A stretch of DNA of 64,000 nt from Heterobilharzia americana (Eukaryota > Platyhelminthes > Trematoda > Strigeidida > Schistosomatidae), in NCBI GenBank assembly GCA_944470555.2, contig OX104127.1, positions 95,752,708 to 95,816,707 on the forward strand, read 5' to 3'. Both the position numbers and the translations under genes were made by a program. Below the pieces are notes generated by a model. That model did not search any database, was not told the origin of the DNA, and saw nothing but the letters and a program-made list of their open reading frames with translations. Shown here in pieces: positions 11,611 to 24,600 of the stretch; position 1 is the first letter of the stretch; every line of letters starts with the position of its first letter.

Positions 11611-12885
11611 GCTTTTTCTCGAGATGTGTTCTCTGGCACCCTTGATCAATCACCTCTAGGTGTATTGCTAGGCGATGTGTAATTCGCCATGTTGTGTAAC
11701 AAGAAGAACAACCTCGGGCGCTTATGATTCAAAGTTGTTTAGCATTTTTGATGACCCCATTTTTTGAAACATCTTGCTGATATAAAGATATGTGACGAAA
11801 AATTCATGTTTTCCTGTTTGTCTACTCTGCTTTCGCTTGATACAGCAGTCAACTAGTTCAGGATTCTTGGCATATGGGAACGATTCATGAAAGATAGCAT
11901 TACTACTTAGGTCTGCTATTGTGCTCTTTTCTGATCCTGCAATCGTGGGTGTTCAAAATGTGCGGAGAGTTATCGTCATTTAATTGTATCTGACGATTTC
12001 GCGTTTGAGCGATTCCTAAACTCTTATGTGCCTGTTTTGGCCTCCGGAAACCAATGAATATAGATGAATTCATTCTGTATTGCTTACTGAAGTGAACGGA
12101 CACGAAGTACTGCACTAGCTATGTGATCTAAAATGAATTCACTGCAGAAGGGCACAGACCTACGCAAATATAACACTCACCTTCCCATCCATGACAGGAA
12201 GGTTTAATATAATCTTCGAACCCATGTAATAAGGAAAAGGGAAATTACTCAATACCTACGATCTGACAACGATATTACCGAAGTCTTTCATTCCTAAAGC
12301 ACGAATGTTCTAAAACTGCCACCGAACTTTCTCCTGTTTCCTAATATACCCTCTAATAATGATAATTATCCCCGGGACAGTGATATATATTTTGCATATC
12401 GGGAGCCGAGGAAAAGAGCAGTATTTTATAAACTCACTGATTTGTTGGCCTAAGTAGGAAAAGGCCTCAGCTGCTCGGGTATGAATTACTGCTTGACACA
12501 TATTCAGGTGTTCACAACACCAGTCGAAAAATTTCTGGTTTGATCCTCATTGAATGGTAGCTGATCACCCCTACTTCTTACTATCCTGAATGAATGAAGA
12601 ACGTGACTGACTTTCTGATGTGAAAAGCTCAACGGAACACCATGATCGTCCCTCGACCGTGCTCATGTAGTGCTTGTTACCGCTACGACAAAAGGCATCA
12701 GTTTTATTTAAATGCTTATAACTCCAGCTAACTTGCATGACTAAGTTTTCTGCTTACAAGGGAATACCCGCTTCAAATCCCCACGTCTCTCTGTTCGGTA
12801 GCAATATCTTCAGTTTCGGCGTTCACCTTGCCACTTCCGTATGAAGATTCATCTCCGACCACATAAGCTAACATCTAAATAGTTA
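11611..12885. other. Unassigned intergenic sequence
   Basis: AT-rich, with only short open stretches (about 70 codons at most). I recognise no element here. Confidence 0.4.
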
Positions 12886-12889
12886 GTTG

Positions 12890-13610
12890 GTTTAATATAC
12901 GTCGTCAAGTAACTTTTGTGTTCAGTACAATCAACCTGCATATACATGTCACGATTCATATGCTCCTATGCAGTATTTTTGTGCTTCTATTTTGTGTTTG
13001 GCCTACTGCTCCCCTCTGCAATTCATTTTTCAGGTTCAGTTATCAGCTCTTCGTTCATATGGAATCCTAGTAATCGTAGTTGCCAGCGTACAGAATTTCA
13101 TCACAACTTTACGAGTAGTGGACAGGAATGAAGATCACGGGTGTACTACCCGCCCTACCTTCAAGAATATTCGATCGTTCAAAAAATGGCTGAATAAATC
13201 CTGGCTTCTAACTGAACTTGATTTGGTCTGCAGAACTATTAGGTTGACGTTTGGTCATCTGTTGTTTGTTGTTCGCAAAATATTAACGCTCTTTCTTTGA
13301 ACCCATCCTTTATATGCCTTAAATAACTAAGTCCAAAGCACTGCTTGTTATTGCACGTAACGATGAGTTCATATTACTACAGTGATCATACCTGTAAACT
13401 GGTTTGTTCCCATATTGCTTACGTTGTATGAAATATATACCGTCATTATCATCGCGTTCAAGCTGCCTTTAGAGTTACTAGTAAGTTTTTTCCCTAATTT
13501 AACGGCTTTGTTTTGTACCCTACATAATTCTAGTCACTTTTCGACGAGTATCACATATACCAATATCACCGTAGTATTGAAACTAATTTTGTCTCGATGC
13601 ACTGAGTAGC
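12890..13610 (+). repeat. Dispersed repeat B, plus-strand copy
   Basis: This segment resembles 20300-19620 read on the minus strand. Shared landmarks in order are a GTATTTTTGTGC-like start, CATATGGAATCCTAG near 13060, a CCTTCAAGAAT block near 13160, and a frame reading PVNWFV near 13390. The encoded peptides (YGILVI-ASVQNFITTL here, YGILAITFVSVRHAIKTL there) are similar, so it may descend from a coding region, but I do not recognise the family. Divergence is substantial, so these are old copies. Confidence 0.5.
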
Positions 13611-13899
13611 GAACAACTTAGTTAATTAGACCTTCCAGAATCTTGTGGTGTTTTTCTTTTGGTTTACCCATTGCTGTCGTGTATTTTATTGGCTCATGTT
13701 TGTAATGATAAAGCCTGCGACGTTCCAGGAAAGCACAGGTGATATCTGCTTGTCATCCAATGCACATTAGAATACATTCGGAGCTAACGCTGTTGCGCAT
13801 ACTTAAGCCACAATAGTGATCACCGAGAAAAGCTCATCCGGATCTTCGCTTCTATTTTGATGTCCCAGAAATCTTAGCTGGCGTCTCCCTTATGGTGGT

Positions 13900-15060
13900 T
13901 TCAAAATCGTTGGTGATCGTGTGAGTTTACAATGAAACAAGTAGTTTTTCCAGTGAGTTGATAGTTTTTGACCAAATCATGCCTAAGATCCTCTCTTCTG
14001 GTTGGTGCTGGAAAGAGAAGAGAGAGGAAAGAGCAAGCAGAAACTGGTGAATGGAACTCAGTGAAAGAGAGGGGTTCCTATCCTTTTAGACTAACTGGAA
14101 CCACATGCACACCTTAATTTATAAACATAAAAACGGCTCCAATTGTTTTCTTTTGCAAAGCTCGCACAAGTTCCAAGATACACGGTGACCATTCGCAAAC
14201 ATAAAGGGAAAACCGAGAATACATTGGGCACACTTGTGTTTTCCAAAATTGTGCTTTACTAACTGTACAGTGTAGGGGGGTGAATTATTAATCACACACT
14301 GCGAAAATTCATAAGTCTATTGGGGCAAAACGTTCTTGAGGTTGATGATAACCATGCCTCACACATCTGGAGATCATGGTGAATCTTTATTAGTCTAGGA
14401 CGCACAGATGGTGACCAAGCGATTGATAGACTAGTGATGAACCTGCGGCACGTATTTTCTTAGGATGCCCGCTTTAGATGTGGGAGGATTTATTCAGGAA
14501 GAAACTACCCCATAGGTTGGTCGTACAAAACACTCGGTAGCAGCTGACGGTTTATGATCAAGTATATTGTAAGCAGACGTTACAACTACCCTGGTACATG
14601 TGCCTCCGAGGTAATTTACAGTAAAGTGTAAGATTTAGTTTAAGTTGCTCCTTCGAAAAAACTTCTTTCCTTAGCATGTTACATCTGGATACCTGGTCTA
14701 GAATGGAGTCCGTTCTTAATTTTCTTAGCGTGAAGCAGCAGTGTGCCTCAGTGTTTTGTTCGCCTCTTGCGCGGGGGCCACGTAAAATAAACGGGCACCA
14801 TTCTAAAAGTGGATGGAGGTACGCCTCTGTAGAAAAGAACCTTCAGTTGGGCACTATTAGAATTAGGGATGACACGCAAAAGGAGGCCATGTGACTTGGA
14901 TTTGATGCAGGCTGCTTGTTTGGAGAATGTCAGGTAGCTGGAACATCTTAGATCAAGTTCTGGCACTGAATAATGTCTAAGTTACTTTTGTCCACATGAA
15001 TCAGCAGACAAGTCTAGGTTACCACTGCCTTTGTTAAGTCAATCACGTCTATCAATTTTG
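13900..15060 (-). pseudogene. CR1-like element 3' end (ORF2 C-terminus and 3' UTR)
   Basis: It parallels 28200-29200 in the same orientation: a purine-rich 3' UTR with AAAGAGAAGAGAGAGG, then CACACC-TTTATAAACATAAAAA, then the ORF2 C-terminal region around 14400-14560 and a thumb-domain segment to about 15060. Frames are broken throughout. The match to the better preserved copy at 28.2-30.8 kb is what identifies it. Confidence 0.6.
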
Positions 15061-15879
15061 AACTAAAGACCGGATTCTTCACACTAAGTTGCAATTTTAC
15101 CTAATTATTGTTGAGTAGTAGTGGTAATACGAGTAATTTATTTCGATTTATGAGTTGTACCAACACATTTCGTCTTTGAGGGCAATATCCGAGTGTTATT
15201 GTTTCCAGTGAAGATGACAAAGTTTACGAGGAAGAAATCGTCACATCACAAGGAGGATGCAATTGTTCGGATCTTGCTGGCCAAAGCTACTAGATAATAA
15301 CGCTTTTGCTACACAACTGAAGTGAATGGTAACATGCGGTGTCATGCGACATGCAGCAATTTTTTAGGTCCGTGTTGTTGAAAAAATCCATCGGAATAGA
15401 TTAAGCCAAAGATGTAACTTAGTCCGGAAACTGTCGTCATTTTACGGCCCATGATTTCCGAGGTTTGATCATCAAACTACTCAACGTCCTCAAAGACGGC
15501 GATTCATGAGGGGTCAGTTTTGGTTTGCCTCGTTTCCAGGTGAGCGGCTGTCGTGAGTCGGAGGACCTGTGCGTTTGGAAGTAAACAGCACGTAATACCA
15601 ACATTTCTAGATACGATTGCAGTTGGGGCCATACATTCAGGGGTTAAGTGCCAAAATAATCGTTATGCGGCAGTTACATTGTGAACCTGTTCATCAGAAG
15701 AAGAAAAAAAATGCGAATATGAAACAGCTTGTTGTGCGCCTAAGCCAATGCGTAACAAACTACGTGCAGATTAATCAAAGAAAGGGGACTCAGATGCATA
15801 TTTGGGAGCTGTTGCGCAAATCTGTCAGCCTTGCCCGTGGTTAACTATGGTTAAATGGCGATCGGTGACCTTCAAAACA

Positions 15880-16215
15880 CTTTTGGATTTGTTCTGGTGC
15901 AAATTTCGTAAATGCAGAGGTCATTCACTAACTATTTGAACTTTTTGCCTACCCACGAATGCGGGACCAAGAAAGAACGCAGTAGCGTAGTCGGATGGAA
16001 CGGTATATTTGTGAGGTCGTGCTAAGACACTAACTGGCTGGAGGGCCGACTACGAACAGTGCAACGTAACACGACAGCCTGCCAAATGGCAAGGATGCTT
16101 GACCGGTTGCCCTCATCTTAGCGAGTCCATTTAAACTATGAAGGCCAGAATCAATGTTGAACCCCGCCGAACCCTGGGCTATTGATCCTGAAGAAGTGTG
16201 ACGCTACAAAGCGAT
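15880..16215 (-). repeat. Dispersed repeat A, minus-strand copy
   Basis: The reverse complement of this segment matches 31345-31645 and 33365-33690. Shared blocks include CCCAGGGTTCGGCG, TTCAACATTGAT, GTTACGTTGCAC, CCAGTTAGT, CCGACTACGCTA and TTCTTGGTC. No coding capacity is evident. The class is unknown; it could be the 3' or LTR-like part of a Penelope-like or other element. Confidence 0.65.
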
Positions 16216-16800
16216 AAACACAAAATACAGGGCGGAAACTATTTATCTGAACAGTTTAGCGTATCAGTGGACACTTCCGCTCAAGAATCCAAGAGGTAAG
16301 AAATAACCAAATGGCATGCGTATGCTTTGGAACACGAAGTAAATTTTAGCTTTAAGAAGTGAGGTAATGGGGGTCTAGGTGTGTAGTGTTAATAGGCAGG
16401 GGCTGAGAATACCTTTCATGAAGACATGTAATTTATGTAGAAACTTATCCACACCCATGGAAATGGTGTGTGCGTGCATATTCAGAAACAGATATTATCA
16501 TCTTCACGAGACAATTTGATGTAGAAACATTCTAGGGGGTGCCGAGGACACTGTTTCAAGTAATACAACCAAGTGCATTTTAACTTCTTTTGGAATCAGG
16601 TGAGTGTGCTGTTCACTATGTGGGCTATCCTACTACGATGAGACACGTTATACAACGAGGGAGAAAATGCCTGTTACGCGGAGCTCTCACTGTTCCAAAC
16701 CAAGAACTATTTAAGTCATAAGATAATACTCAGAAAAAGATCTTGACCACAGTTATTCTTAGGTTACAATCAGTTTCACTGATTGAGGACACTAAGGTGC
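16216..16800. other. Unassigned intergenic sequence
   Basis: No recognisable element or coding signal. Confidence 0.35.
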
Positions 16801-18520
16801 TGCGGGGCCATCTCTGAGTACTTTTTTCGTAGGACATCTATCTGCAAGCAGATTGTGAATATCGTCTAAACCTAAAAAGAAACTGACAAGGCGCTTAAAC
16901 TGCGATACAGAGGTGCTACTGCTTACTGGGAGCTCATTCCAGATCCAGCTGTAAAACGTAGTAAAGAATTGTCATCTGACCGGTTTGTTGCATTTGTCTA
17001 TCGCTAACGTGAGTGTATGACTTCTGAGGTCATGTGGCGGTGTATATCCTCAAGAGGGTATGGAGGAACAGTATGACAGACCTTGCAAAGTCTTGTACAA
17101 GAGAATCGAGTTGTTTCCTAGACACCTTTTTCATGGTGGTTCAGTAGACGGTAAAGTGCACCTATCTGTGTAACCTACATTACCTGAACTACAAAATAAT
17201 CGTGCAGTGAAACTCTTTTAACTGCATTGAAGTCGTGATTTGCCAGTTTCGTCCGTGCCAGAAAAACGAACGGGCTATATCCCAGTATTGGCCTAACACA
17301 AGCCTTAGAAAGTGCAAGTTTGGCCTCTTCTGAGCAGCTTTACAGGAAGCAGTCTGGAGATCTTCTGGCCTTACAGATGATAGCTGAGACACGTTCAACG
17401 GAGTTAAGATTATCTGAATGTTGGACGCCTAGATCGCACACTTTATCGAGTATTTGAATTCCATGGTCTCCCAAGCCTAGCACGATACCACGATGATGTT
17501 TTCCAAGACAGGTATAGAATTCCACATTTTTCGTAGTTCGATGCAAGTTATCACTTCTGGTTCCGCTCAAGTAGATTATTTAAGTCGGCCTAAGCTGCTG
17601 ATAGACCTTCAGTAATTGCATCGTACTGGAAGCTGTAAACGATCTGAAGGTCTTCTGCATGGTGATACAGTTTTCTATGTTTAAACACTATATATGTCAT
17701 TGACACACATGAGAAGCAGAAGCGGACCAAGAACACTTCCTCGTACCACACCACTTGTAATTGGTTGAGGATTTGAAAAGCAATCGTTTAGTTTAACTAT
17801 CTGAGAACGTCCATGAAGAAATGATTCGAATCAGTTGTATGAGGGGTTTTCACGCCAAAGGACCTAAGCTTCATAAGCAGTCCCTGGTGGGGTGTTTTAC
17901 CGGGCGCCTTCTTGGAGTGAAAAAGCAAAACAGCAACAAAAAGCCCTAGATCACGCCTCTGTGCGGTATATTTGAAATAATCTAGGGTGCGGGTGTCACG
18001 GGATCTAGATTTTAGAAACTCATGCTGCGGAGTCCATAATAAGTTGCTACTGAAAAGATAATCCACAATACAATTCTTTGTACTTTTCTCGATCACTGTG
18101 GAAATCACCGACATGAGGTCATTTGGACGGTAGTAATCTAAACACACAGTTGGTCCAGACTTGAGTGAGAATTACATGACTGGTCTTCCGGATGAAGGGG
18201 TAGCGCAAACTATCAAGTGACACGGAAAATACTTTAATTAGCAAAGGAGTTAGGTCTTTACTCCCATTTTCAAGAACAACAGCAAGTGTCCCATCTGGAC
18301 CGTCGATTAGACAAAGTTCCAGAGTGCTAATCGCCGCAGAAGCGTTGTGTACTGCAAACCTTGCATTCTCGGTCCCAGGTGGAGGGTACTGTTGACCGCT
18401 GCTACCCAGGTTATACGCTGGTGAGGCTATGCTGAAGAGCGATGTCGAGGCCATGTGAAAATTAGCTTGACAAAATTTGTGATTATCGACCAATGCACAA
18501 AAGAGTTTAACAATGTGACA
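16800..18520 (-). pseudogene. CR1-like reverse transcriptase fragment
   Basis: On the minus strand, shifted frames read DGPDGTLAVVLENGSKDLTP (finger region, 18310-18240), YRPNDLMSVISTVIEKSTKN, QHEFLKSRSRDTRTLDYF, and a motif A remnant LLFHSKKAPGKTPH in which the catalytic Asp context is lost. Motif C near 17660 reads HHAEDLQIVYSF, so YADD has become HAED. Downstream thumb sequence continues to about 16800. It is inactive. Confidence 0.75.
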
Positions 18521-18539
18521 GCTGGAAACACGTGATGCC

Positions 18540-19520
18540 AGTTCCGTAAGGCATGCAGGTTCTTCATGCCATGCTACATCTTAGATGCTTCTTGTTGAGC
18601 AGTAGTGGGAGTGCCGAGTAATTCATGGGTGTGACAGGAATACACGACTTCCAGCCAGTTGGCGCATAGGGATATCGCCCCCTCAGTGAACCAGCTGCGC
18701 ACGCCACTAAAGTAAGCTATACATCACAAAGGCTTGAGGATTCCATTTAGTACGACTCCAGCAGTCAGATACCTGGGCTCAGACTGTATAGGGTTTGCTT
18801 CAACGATTTTACTGCGATCACTAAGAAGTGATTTTGGCCAACGAAGTTATGGGTCATGAATGCCGATCGATCGTAGCTTGTTAAGTGCCTTTGATATATT
18901 GAAGTTTACAACAGTGAAAGTTTTGCGTACTCCGCGACTACTAGTGGTTTGGATGAAGAAATCAAAGTGGGTAGTAATGCAAGACTTAATTTTCATGTAA
19001 CCACACTAAGACTTTATGATAATGTTTTCTTTAAGTAGGTAGTCACAGATACTGTTCCAGTTAACTTTTTGCATAATTCAGGAAACAACTTTCGTTATGT
19101 TGATGGGTGTGTAATTACCAGCATTCTCTTTTCGTCACTGGAACTGTGGTAAGGCATTGTGAAGCTTGTTTCCCGCCAGTTTGTATATGCTCAACTCTCC
19201 CCAGATAGTTCAAAAAGCGGGAAAGGTGATATATCGCAACTATTCTGATGGCCACTGAGTTTAGGCAGCCCATTCCCTCACGTGTAGATGGTCTTGGGCT
19301 CTTGATAGCCCCTCTGATACTTTTGACAGTGAACTCGACGTTAGTACATGAACTTTTAGTGGGTGTAATAAGAACTAGTTTGGTTTAAAGTGGCAAGGCT
19401 AAAATTTGTGAAAGGTTCGCTAGATAGTTCACTAATCTTGACGGGATCGTTGCATGCCATTTCATTGGGTAATAAATAAGATGTATCCCTTGATGACTGT
19501 TCATCTCTATTCAAGAGCTA
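18540..19520 (-). pseudogene. CR1-like reverse transcriptase remnant, strongly decayed
   Basis: Segments around 18770-19330 parallel 29750-30300 in the same orientation (for example the GCGACTACTAGT and AAGAAGTGATTTT blocks). They correspond to reverse transcriptase finger and early palm. No frame is intact for more than a few dozen codons. Confidence 0.5.
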
Positions 19521-19619
19521 CGTCAACTTGTCCATTCCAGAACCCCTCTCCAGATCGACAGTTTCTCCGTTTCTTGCATTTCAAGCATATTTGGTTCTAA
19601 TGGATCTGTATGCTTTATA

Positions 19620-20300
19620 GATTGAGTGCAGTGACAGGAAGTCTTTCGACGGGTAGTATCGTGATGATAATTTCCTTCGTTGATCGCGAGATATTTTAAG
19701 GACATGACGGTCTTGGCCTCCATAAACCTTAACTGCCTCCACAGGAACAACGATACGTAGACATAATGATAATAATAATAAATTTTCATGCAACATAATG
19801 TGCACGAATACAAACCAGTTTACAGGCTTGATCATTTTGACGGTGAGAAATGAGTGGTATGTACAGTGTTGATCTATACGTTAGATACCGTTATCCACGG
19901 CAGAAAAGAGGTGCGTCCAGAGGAAGAACGTTAATGCTTCGCAGACAGTGAAGAATAAAACAGATAAACACAATTGTTCAGCATACTGAAGCAAGCTCAG
20001 TTCGAAATTAGGAATTATTCGGCTATCGTTTGAATCTTCCAGCATTCTTGAATGCAGGGCAGGTAGCAGGGTCCTGACCTTGGGTTGTGTTCATTCGCCA
20101 TAAAGTTTTGATGGCGTGGCGCACACTGACGAATGTGATTGCTAGGATTCCATATGGATGAAGGACTGGTTGGTCAGACCTGAAAATGGATAATAAACGT
20201 GATCTGCAGGCGAAATTCAAAACAGGGGCACAAAAACACTACGCAGGGGTAGATCAACCATGATACGTGCGGGTGAGTTCTTTGTACTGACTACAAAAGC
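19620..20300 (-). repeat. Dispersed repeat B, minus-strand copy
   Basis: This is the partner of 12890-13610. It contains the PVNWFV frame near 19830, CATATGGAATCCTAGC near 20150 and the peptide YGILAITFVSVRHAIKTL. It lies directly 5' (in minus-strand sense) of the reverse transcriptase remnant at 18.5-19.5 kb, which may be chance or may mean it belongs to the same element type. Confidence 0.5.
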
Positions 20301-21079
20301 TACTTGAAGAAGTGTTCAAAGTCAACTGTTTAGGGGTAAACTTATGGAGAAACAGATGAAGGTGCACACGAAAGTAGTGGAAACTAAACTGAAGCCGAAG
20401 ATGTCACTATGGAATAGAGAAATTAGAGGATTTTGGGCCAGGTATTCGCTTATGAGTAGAAAACCTGTGTAAAAAAGTTTAATGAAGTCATAAAAATTTC
20501 AATAAAATTCATGACTTTTGCTAAGATGGCGACCACGCTTCATACAGTCACGGGGGAGGGATGATCATGGTGTTGCCTGTCGGGTGTTACCATATAAGGG
20601 CCGTAGAAACAATGTAGCGGTGCAGGGTACTTACGTGTAAGTACTTATAACAAAGGGTAAATAATAAAACATGTTACATGCTAAAAAGATCCACCTACAG
20701 ACAGTCAAGGGCAAAGAGATCGTTTTAAGGGAGGAATTTCAAGAAATAGGTGTTAAGCCGAGAGGTCAGTTAGGTTACGAAGAGGTGAAGGTTACATTAG
20801 AGTAGCTACAGAGTTCGCTGTTGCAAATCGTATAACACTCCACTTCCTATCCACTTTGGATCAGCTTTTTGTAAATTAGATTTTACCTTAATCCGTACGT
20901 TTAGTTTTTGGTATTGTCTCCCTTGAGTCTAGGTATCAGTAGCATCGTTGTACATAGTACTACCGTTTGTGATTTGGCCGTCAACGGATTGGTGAGAATC
21001 GTTAGATAGGACGAATTCTGTAAGCAATCGTTGAAACTGGCAGAGAGATCGACATGCTCGTATAGGAGCGGAAAGTTTG
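20301..21079. other. Unassigned intergenic sequence with a short perfect palindrome
   Basis: No coding signal. A perfect 18-bp palindrome-like hairpin, GTACTTAC-GT-GTAAGTAC, lies near 20628-20647. Confidence 0.35.
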
Positions 21080-21402
21080 CTCCACATCTTACCGTATTGT
21101 GGTCTGAAGAACCTGCGTCGAGGTTTTGGGCGATACTTATTTATCGGAATGGTGTATTCACTATTGCGCAGACTGTATGCCGGTGTTGATTTAAAAGTGG
21201 TGGCACAGTTCGTTTTAGAGTTTTTAAATAAAAGACGGAAAAGGAAGGCCAGGTTGAGCCTCAGGCGTCTCAGCTAGAGTGATTCTAGCTCTAGTTTTTG
21301 CACGTTTCTTCGTATGCAAGCCCTTCCTTATGTATCAGTAGGTGCCGAGTAAAGTTTCGTTGGATGTTCTCTACTCGAATTCCATCAGATAATTTCATAT
21401 TA

Positions 21403-22080
21403 TCACATAACTGCGCAATGCTCTAATATTGAGCAAACTATAACTTTGTATAGTATAAGTTTTGCCCCGGGTGTGAGCATATTTCTGTGTAGAAGACGAA
21501 TGAGCCTTCTGCCTTTGGAAACCATTGAATCCGCATACTCCGCAAGAGCCAAACTCCTGGAGTAAGTCATTCCGAGGCCCTTCACAGTGCTGTATATCTG
21601 AAGTGGGACATCACCCAAGCGTAGTGTCACTTCTGGGTGTGGTTTTTTGAAATGCAGGATGCCAGTTTTATTTGGGCTTAGAGGGAGCTGCCAAGTCACG
21701 CCCCATGTGATTATTCTCTTTAGATCTCCTTGTAATTGAGAGAAACCTTGCGCCAGTGCTGCACTAGAAAAGCCGCAGACTGCCTTTAAACCGTCTGCGA
21801 AGAGGTAAGGTATGCCATTTCGGATAACGCCGCATTTATCGCTCACATAGGTTAGGAAAAGTATCGGTCCTAGCACACTACCTTGGATGACACCAATTTG
21901 CATAGGCCTAGGGGAGGAGTAACGGTTACTGAATTTTACTACCTGGAAGCGACCCTCTAAAGATGTCGTAAGCCAGGATAGTAACGGATCTTGGAAACCA
22001 TATGATTGCAACTTACTGATCAGGCGTTTGTGAAGCGCCTTGTTGAATGCCCGTCTGAAGTCGAAGAAAAAAGTAGTCAC
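21403..22080 (-). pseudogene. CR1-like reverse transcriptase palm, 225 codons
   Basis: Motif A is FFDFRRAFNKALH (the usual AFD has Asp changed to Asn), motif B is IGVIQGSVLGPILF, and motif C is LFADGLKAV (the second catalytic Asp has become Gly). Primer-grip and thumb sequence follow (STVKGLGMTYS, ILYKVIVCSILEHC). It is the longest retroelement frame in the window, yet two catalytic positions are altered. Confidence 0.85.
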
Positions 22081-22546
22081 AGACAGATCTTGGTCACCCT
22101 TGCTTGCAACTTCTAAATAGTCGAGACGGCTGGTAGCGCATGACTGGCCTTTCAGGAATCCATGTTGTGCTGGTGAGAGTGATTAGTCGACAGCTGCCTT
22201 CACAATCACCTTTTCTATAATCCTAGATACCACCGACGTGTTGTTTATAGGTCGGCAGTTTTCTGTATTAGATGTTGGTCCACATTCATGCTTGGGACAT
22301 ATGTATGATAAATTCCAGTTCTCGGAGTAATTGCCACTGGAGAGGGACGTACTAAAGGGCTTCAGGAGAATCAGCGGTACATCGTTGCCACCTCTTTTTA
22401 GCAGGATGGTTGGAATTTCATCAGATCCAACACTGCACGAGGTTCGAAGTGATGCTGTGGCTAGAGAAGTGTTTTGTTAAGTGAAGAGCACAGTACTAAC
22501 CGAGTGAGTTGATGTTGACGGCCAACCAATGACTTTTGTTTTGTCC

Positions 22547-22909
22547 TCATGTGTAAAGTGTTGCCACACTAGTAAACACGCGTGTTAGCTTCTCGTTGCA
22601 TTCGACTGACGAGTAAGGGGGTCGGCAAATGCATCCCGTTAGGAAAGACGTGGAGTGAGTAAGTTTAGGGATAACCCGTAGTGGGCCGTCGGTCGCGTTT
22701 ATCTCAGAGGTTAAGCACTGTGCGGCAGTGATGTCAGACTTTATATAAATAGTGCACCCTCCTCCTTTGCCATGTAGTCTATCCCTTATGAATGAGGAAT
22801 AGTTGTCGACTGGGACCTCTGTGTTGCAAATATAAGGGGTAAACCATGCTTCTGTAATCATTTTTACGGACGGATCGCAAATCAGAGATAGCGGTATTTC
22901 CTCTTTCAT
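22547..22909 (-). pseudogene. CR1-like AP endonuclease segment
   Basis: The frame contains MITEAWFTPYI, FIRDRLHGKGGG, IYIKSD and TGCICRPPYSS. TE-W, RDR-GKGGG and the CICRPP strand are ordered endonuclease landmarks; the later GDFN and SDH parts are not legible in this frame. Confidence 0.75.
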
Positions 22910-24040
22910 TTTGCTGCGTACAGAGCGGGCGTTAATCCGGCAAAATGGGAGCTAGTTAAGTGTACAAAAGTGTTTGGATATATCTCGAAAGAAGTCAGCA
23001 CTTATGCAGACTCCTTGTGAGTCATGACCTTTAGTACAGGACGACGATTCGGTGCCGTTTACCCCGGAAGGAGCTAGGTATCCACGACATTGTGATCGGT
23101 ATATAGACCGTTGGTCAAGGTGGAGAGCAGATGACCCAGCGGCATCCGAATCGCTTGCATTACTGGCGGCTGTCCAGATACCTGTTCACAAGAAGCAACG
23201 GGGACTGATAGACTGTGTGGCATGACTATCTGCTGGCTGTCTTGTGCATTATGCTCGCAGTCAACTTCATATTCACTAAGTTTCTCCTTAGGGGATCTGT
23301 TGAAAGCCTGTCCTTGAGTGGCATGTGACCAACGTTTTGCGGTATATGGGTGAGGTGAAGTGTATAGCCCGCGACTGCCATTCGGTTCCCTGTCCAATAA
23401 CGTGGCCGTTGAGGGGTCCGGCCGTGGTGCGTGACCTAGGAAACGTCAAGAAATATAGATTGCCAGGACAATAGTTATTTGGCTGGGTCATAGGATGAAC
23501 TGAGAAATAATGTTTGGCATTTTCCTTAGCTTGGCTTTTCGGGGGTGCAATGGTCTTTTGATTATTAGCATTGCTGTTTCATCTGTTGGCTTGGCTACCT
23601 AGTTGGCTTTTCGGCAATTTGATTAACCTGGTTGGGTGCATGGAAGGGTTTGTATAAGAATGTCTAATGCTGTCTGTACTTTTTGTCATCTGCCCATTTG
23701 ATTCATATAAGCCATAAACTGGCTGATGTGAGAGTAGATTAGACTGTTACGCGCTAGGCTCTGGGATGGCCCCATGGTAACGCAGTGCATGTGGTTGGTG
23801 CTTGGTATATTTGTAGGCTGAGTAGCCCCTGATGAAGATGCAGTAATGTCTTCGGTATTTTGCTGGATCGACGGCGTAGCACTTCGTTTGGCGGTGACTT
23901 GTGTGACGGGTACTAGCTTTCCACTCCTTTAGGCAATGAGATCGCTTTTGTCAGATTGCGTGCCTGTTTTCGAGTGTAGTTCGTCGATTTGTCCTGGCCT
24001 ACCATCGTGTCATCGGCTCCGCTACGTCCGCTTGAGTGAG

Positions 24041-24575
24041 CTATTTTGGGGTTTTGATGTCCCTCACTCCACTGTTTTGGTTCGGTAACAAGTTCACCAA
24101 CAGATTATGTTTCTGTTGCGGATACTGCAGCCTGACTAGAGTTTGCAGTTTTAGGTATCTTTGTACGATCATGTCTTTGACAAGGCGTTGAGCCTCGTGA
24201 AAGTTTGGTACTTTCGCATGGTGTGGATACACTAATAAGTTGATTAAATGATAGGAAGCGTCTGGCGTGGTAAGAGCTACTAAATTTGGACAACAAGGGG
24301 GAGGCATATTTCCCCAACTTCTTGCGGAGACGTATAACTTGGCATTGTGCAGAAGACGTGTTACAAGCCTGCAAACATGAAACTTTTAGTTGTTTGATGC
24401 GTTCGTGGTCGGGTAAGTTGCATACTAATACATTATATGAAGACACAACTCTTTTATTGGCTCCCGTAGCTGTGAAATCTAGCACACCTGTTTTTAACAT
24501 GATTTCAGTACCGGCTTCTAGATTAAGCTGGCAAAGATAAAGCGGTGGCAGGATAACTTTAAGCTCGGCGTTCAT
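24041..24575 (-). pseudogene. CR1-like ORF1 (nucleic-acid-binding domain)
   Basis: The frame 24575-24105 has SYNVLVCNLPDHERIKQLKV, a 26-residue spacer, then RLRKKLGKYASPLLSKFSS and ARRFLSF. The NVLVCNLP strand and the RL-KKLGK-PLL block match the RRM-like core of CR1 ORF1 proteins. A Pro/Ser/Thr-rich tail follows. Confidence 0.65.
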
Positions 24576-24600
24576 GACTTGCAGTGACTTCTACAAGGTT

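Larger units (their letters stand above)
21080..24600 (-). mobile_element. CR1-like non-LTR retrotransposon, near full length, inactive
   Basis: Minus-strand order: ORF1 (24575 to about 24040, perhaps continuing to about 23100), endonuclease (22909-22547), then reverse transcriptase (about 22440-21403) and thumb (to about 21080). The two-ORF layout and motifs fit CR1-type elements. Frames are interrupted between modules, and motif C is changed to FADG. Confidence 0.75.
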
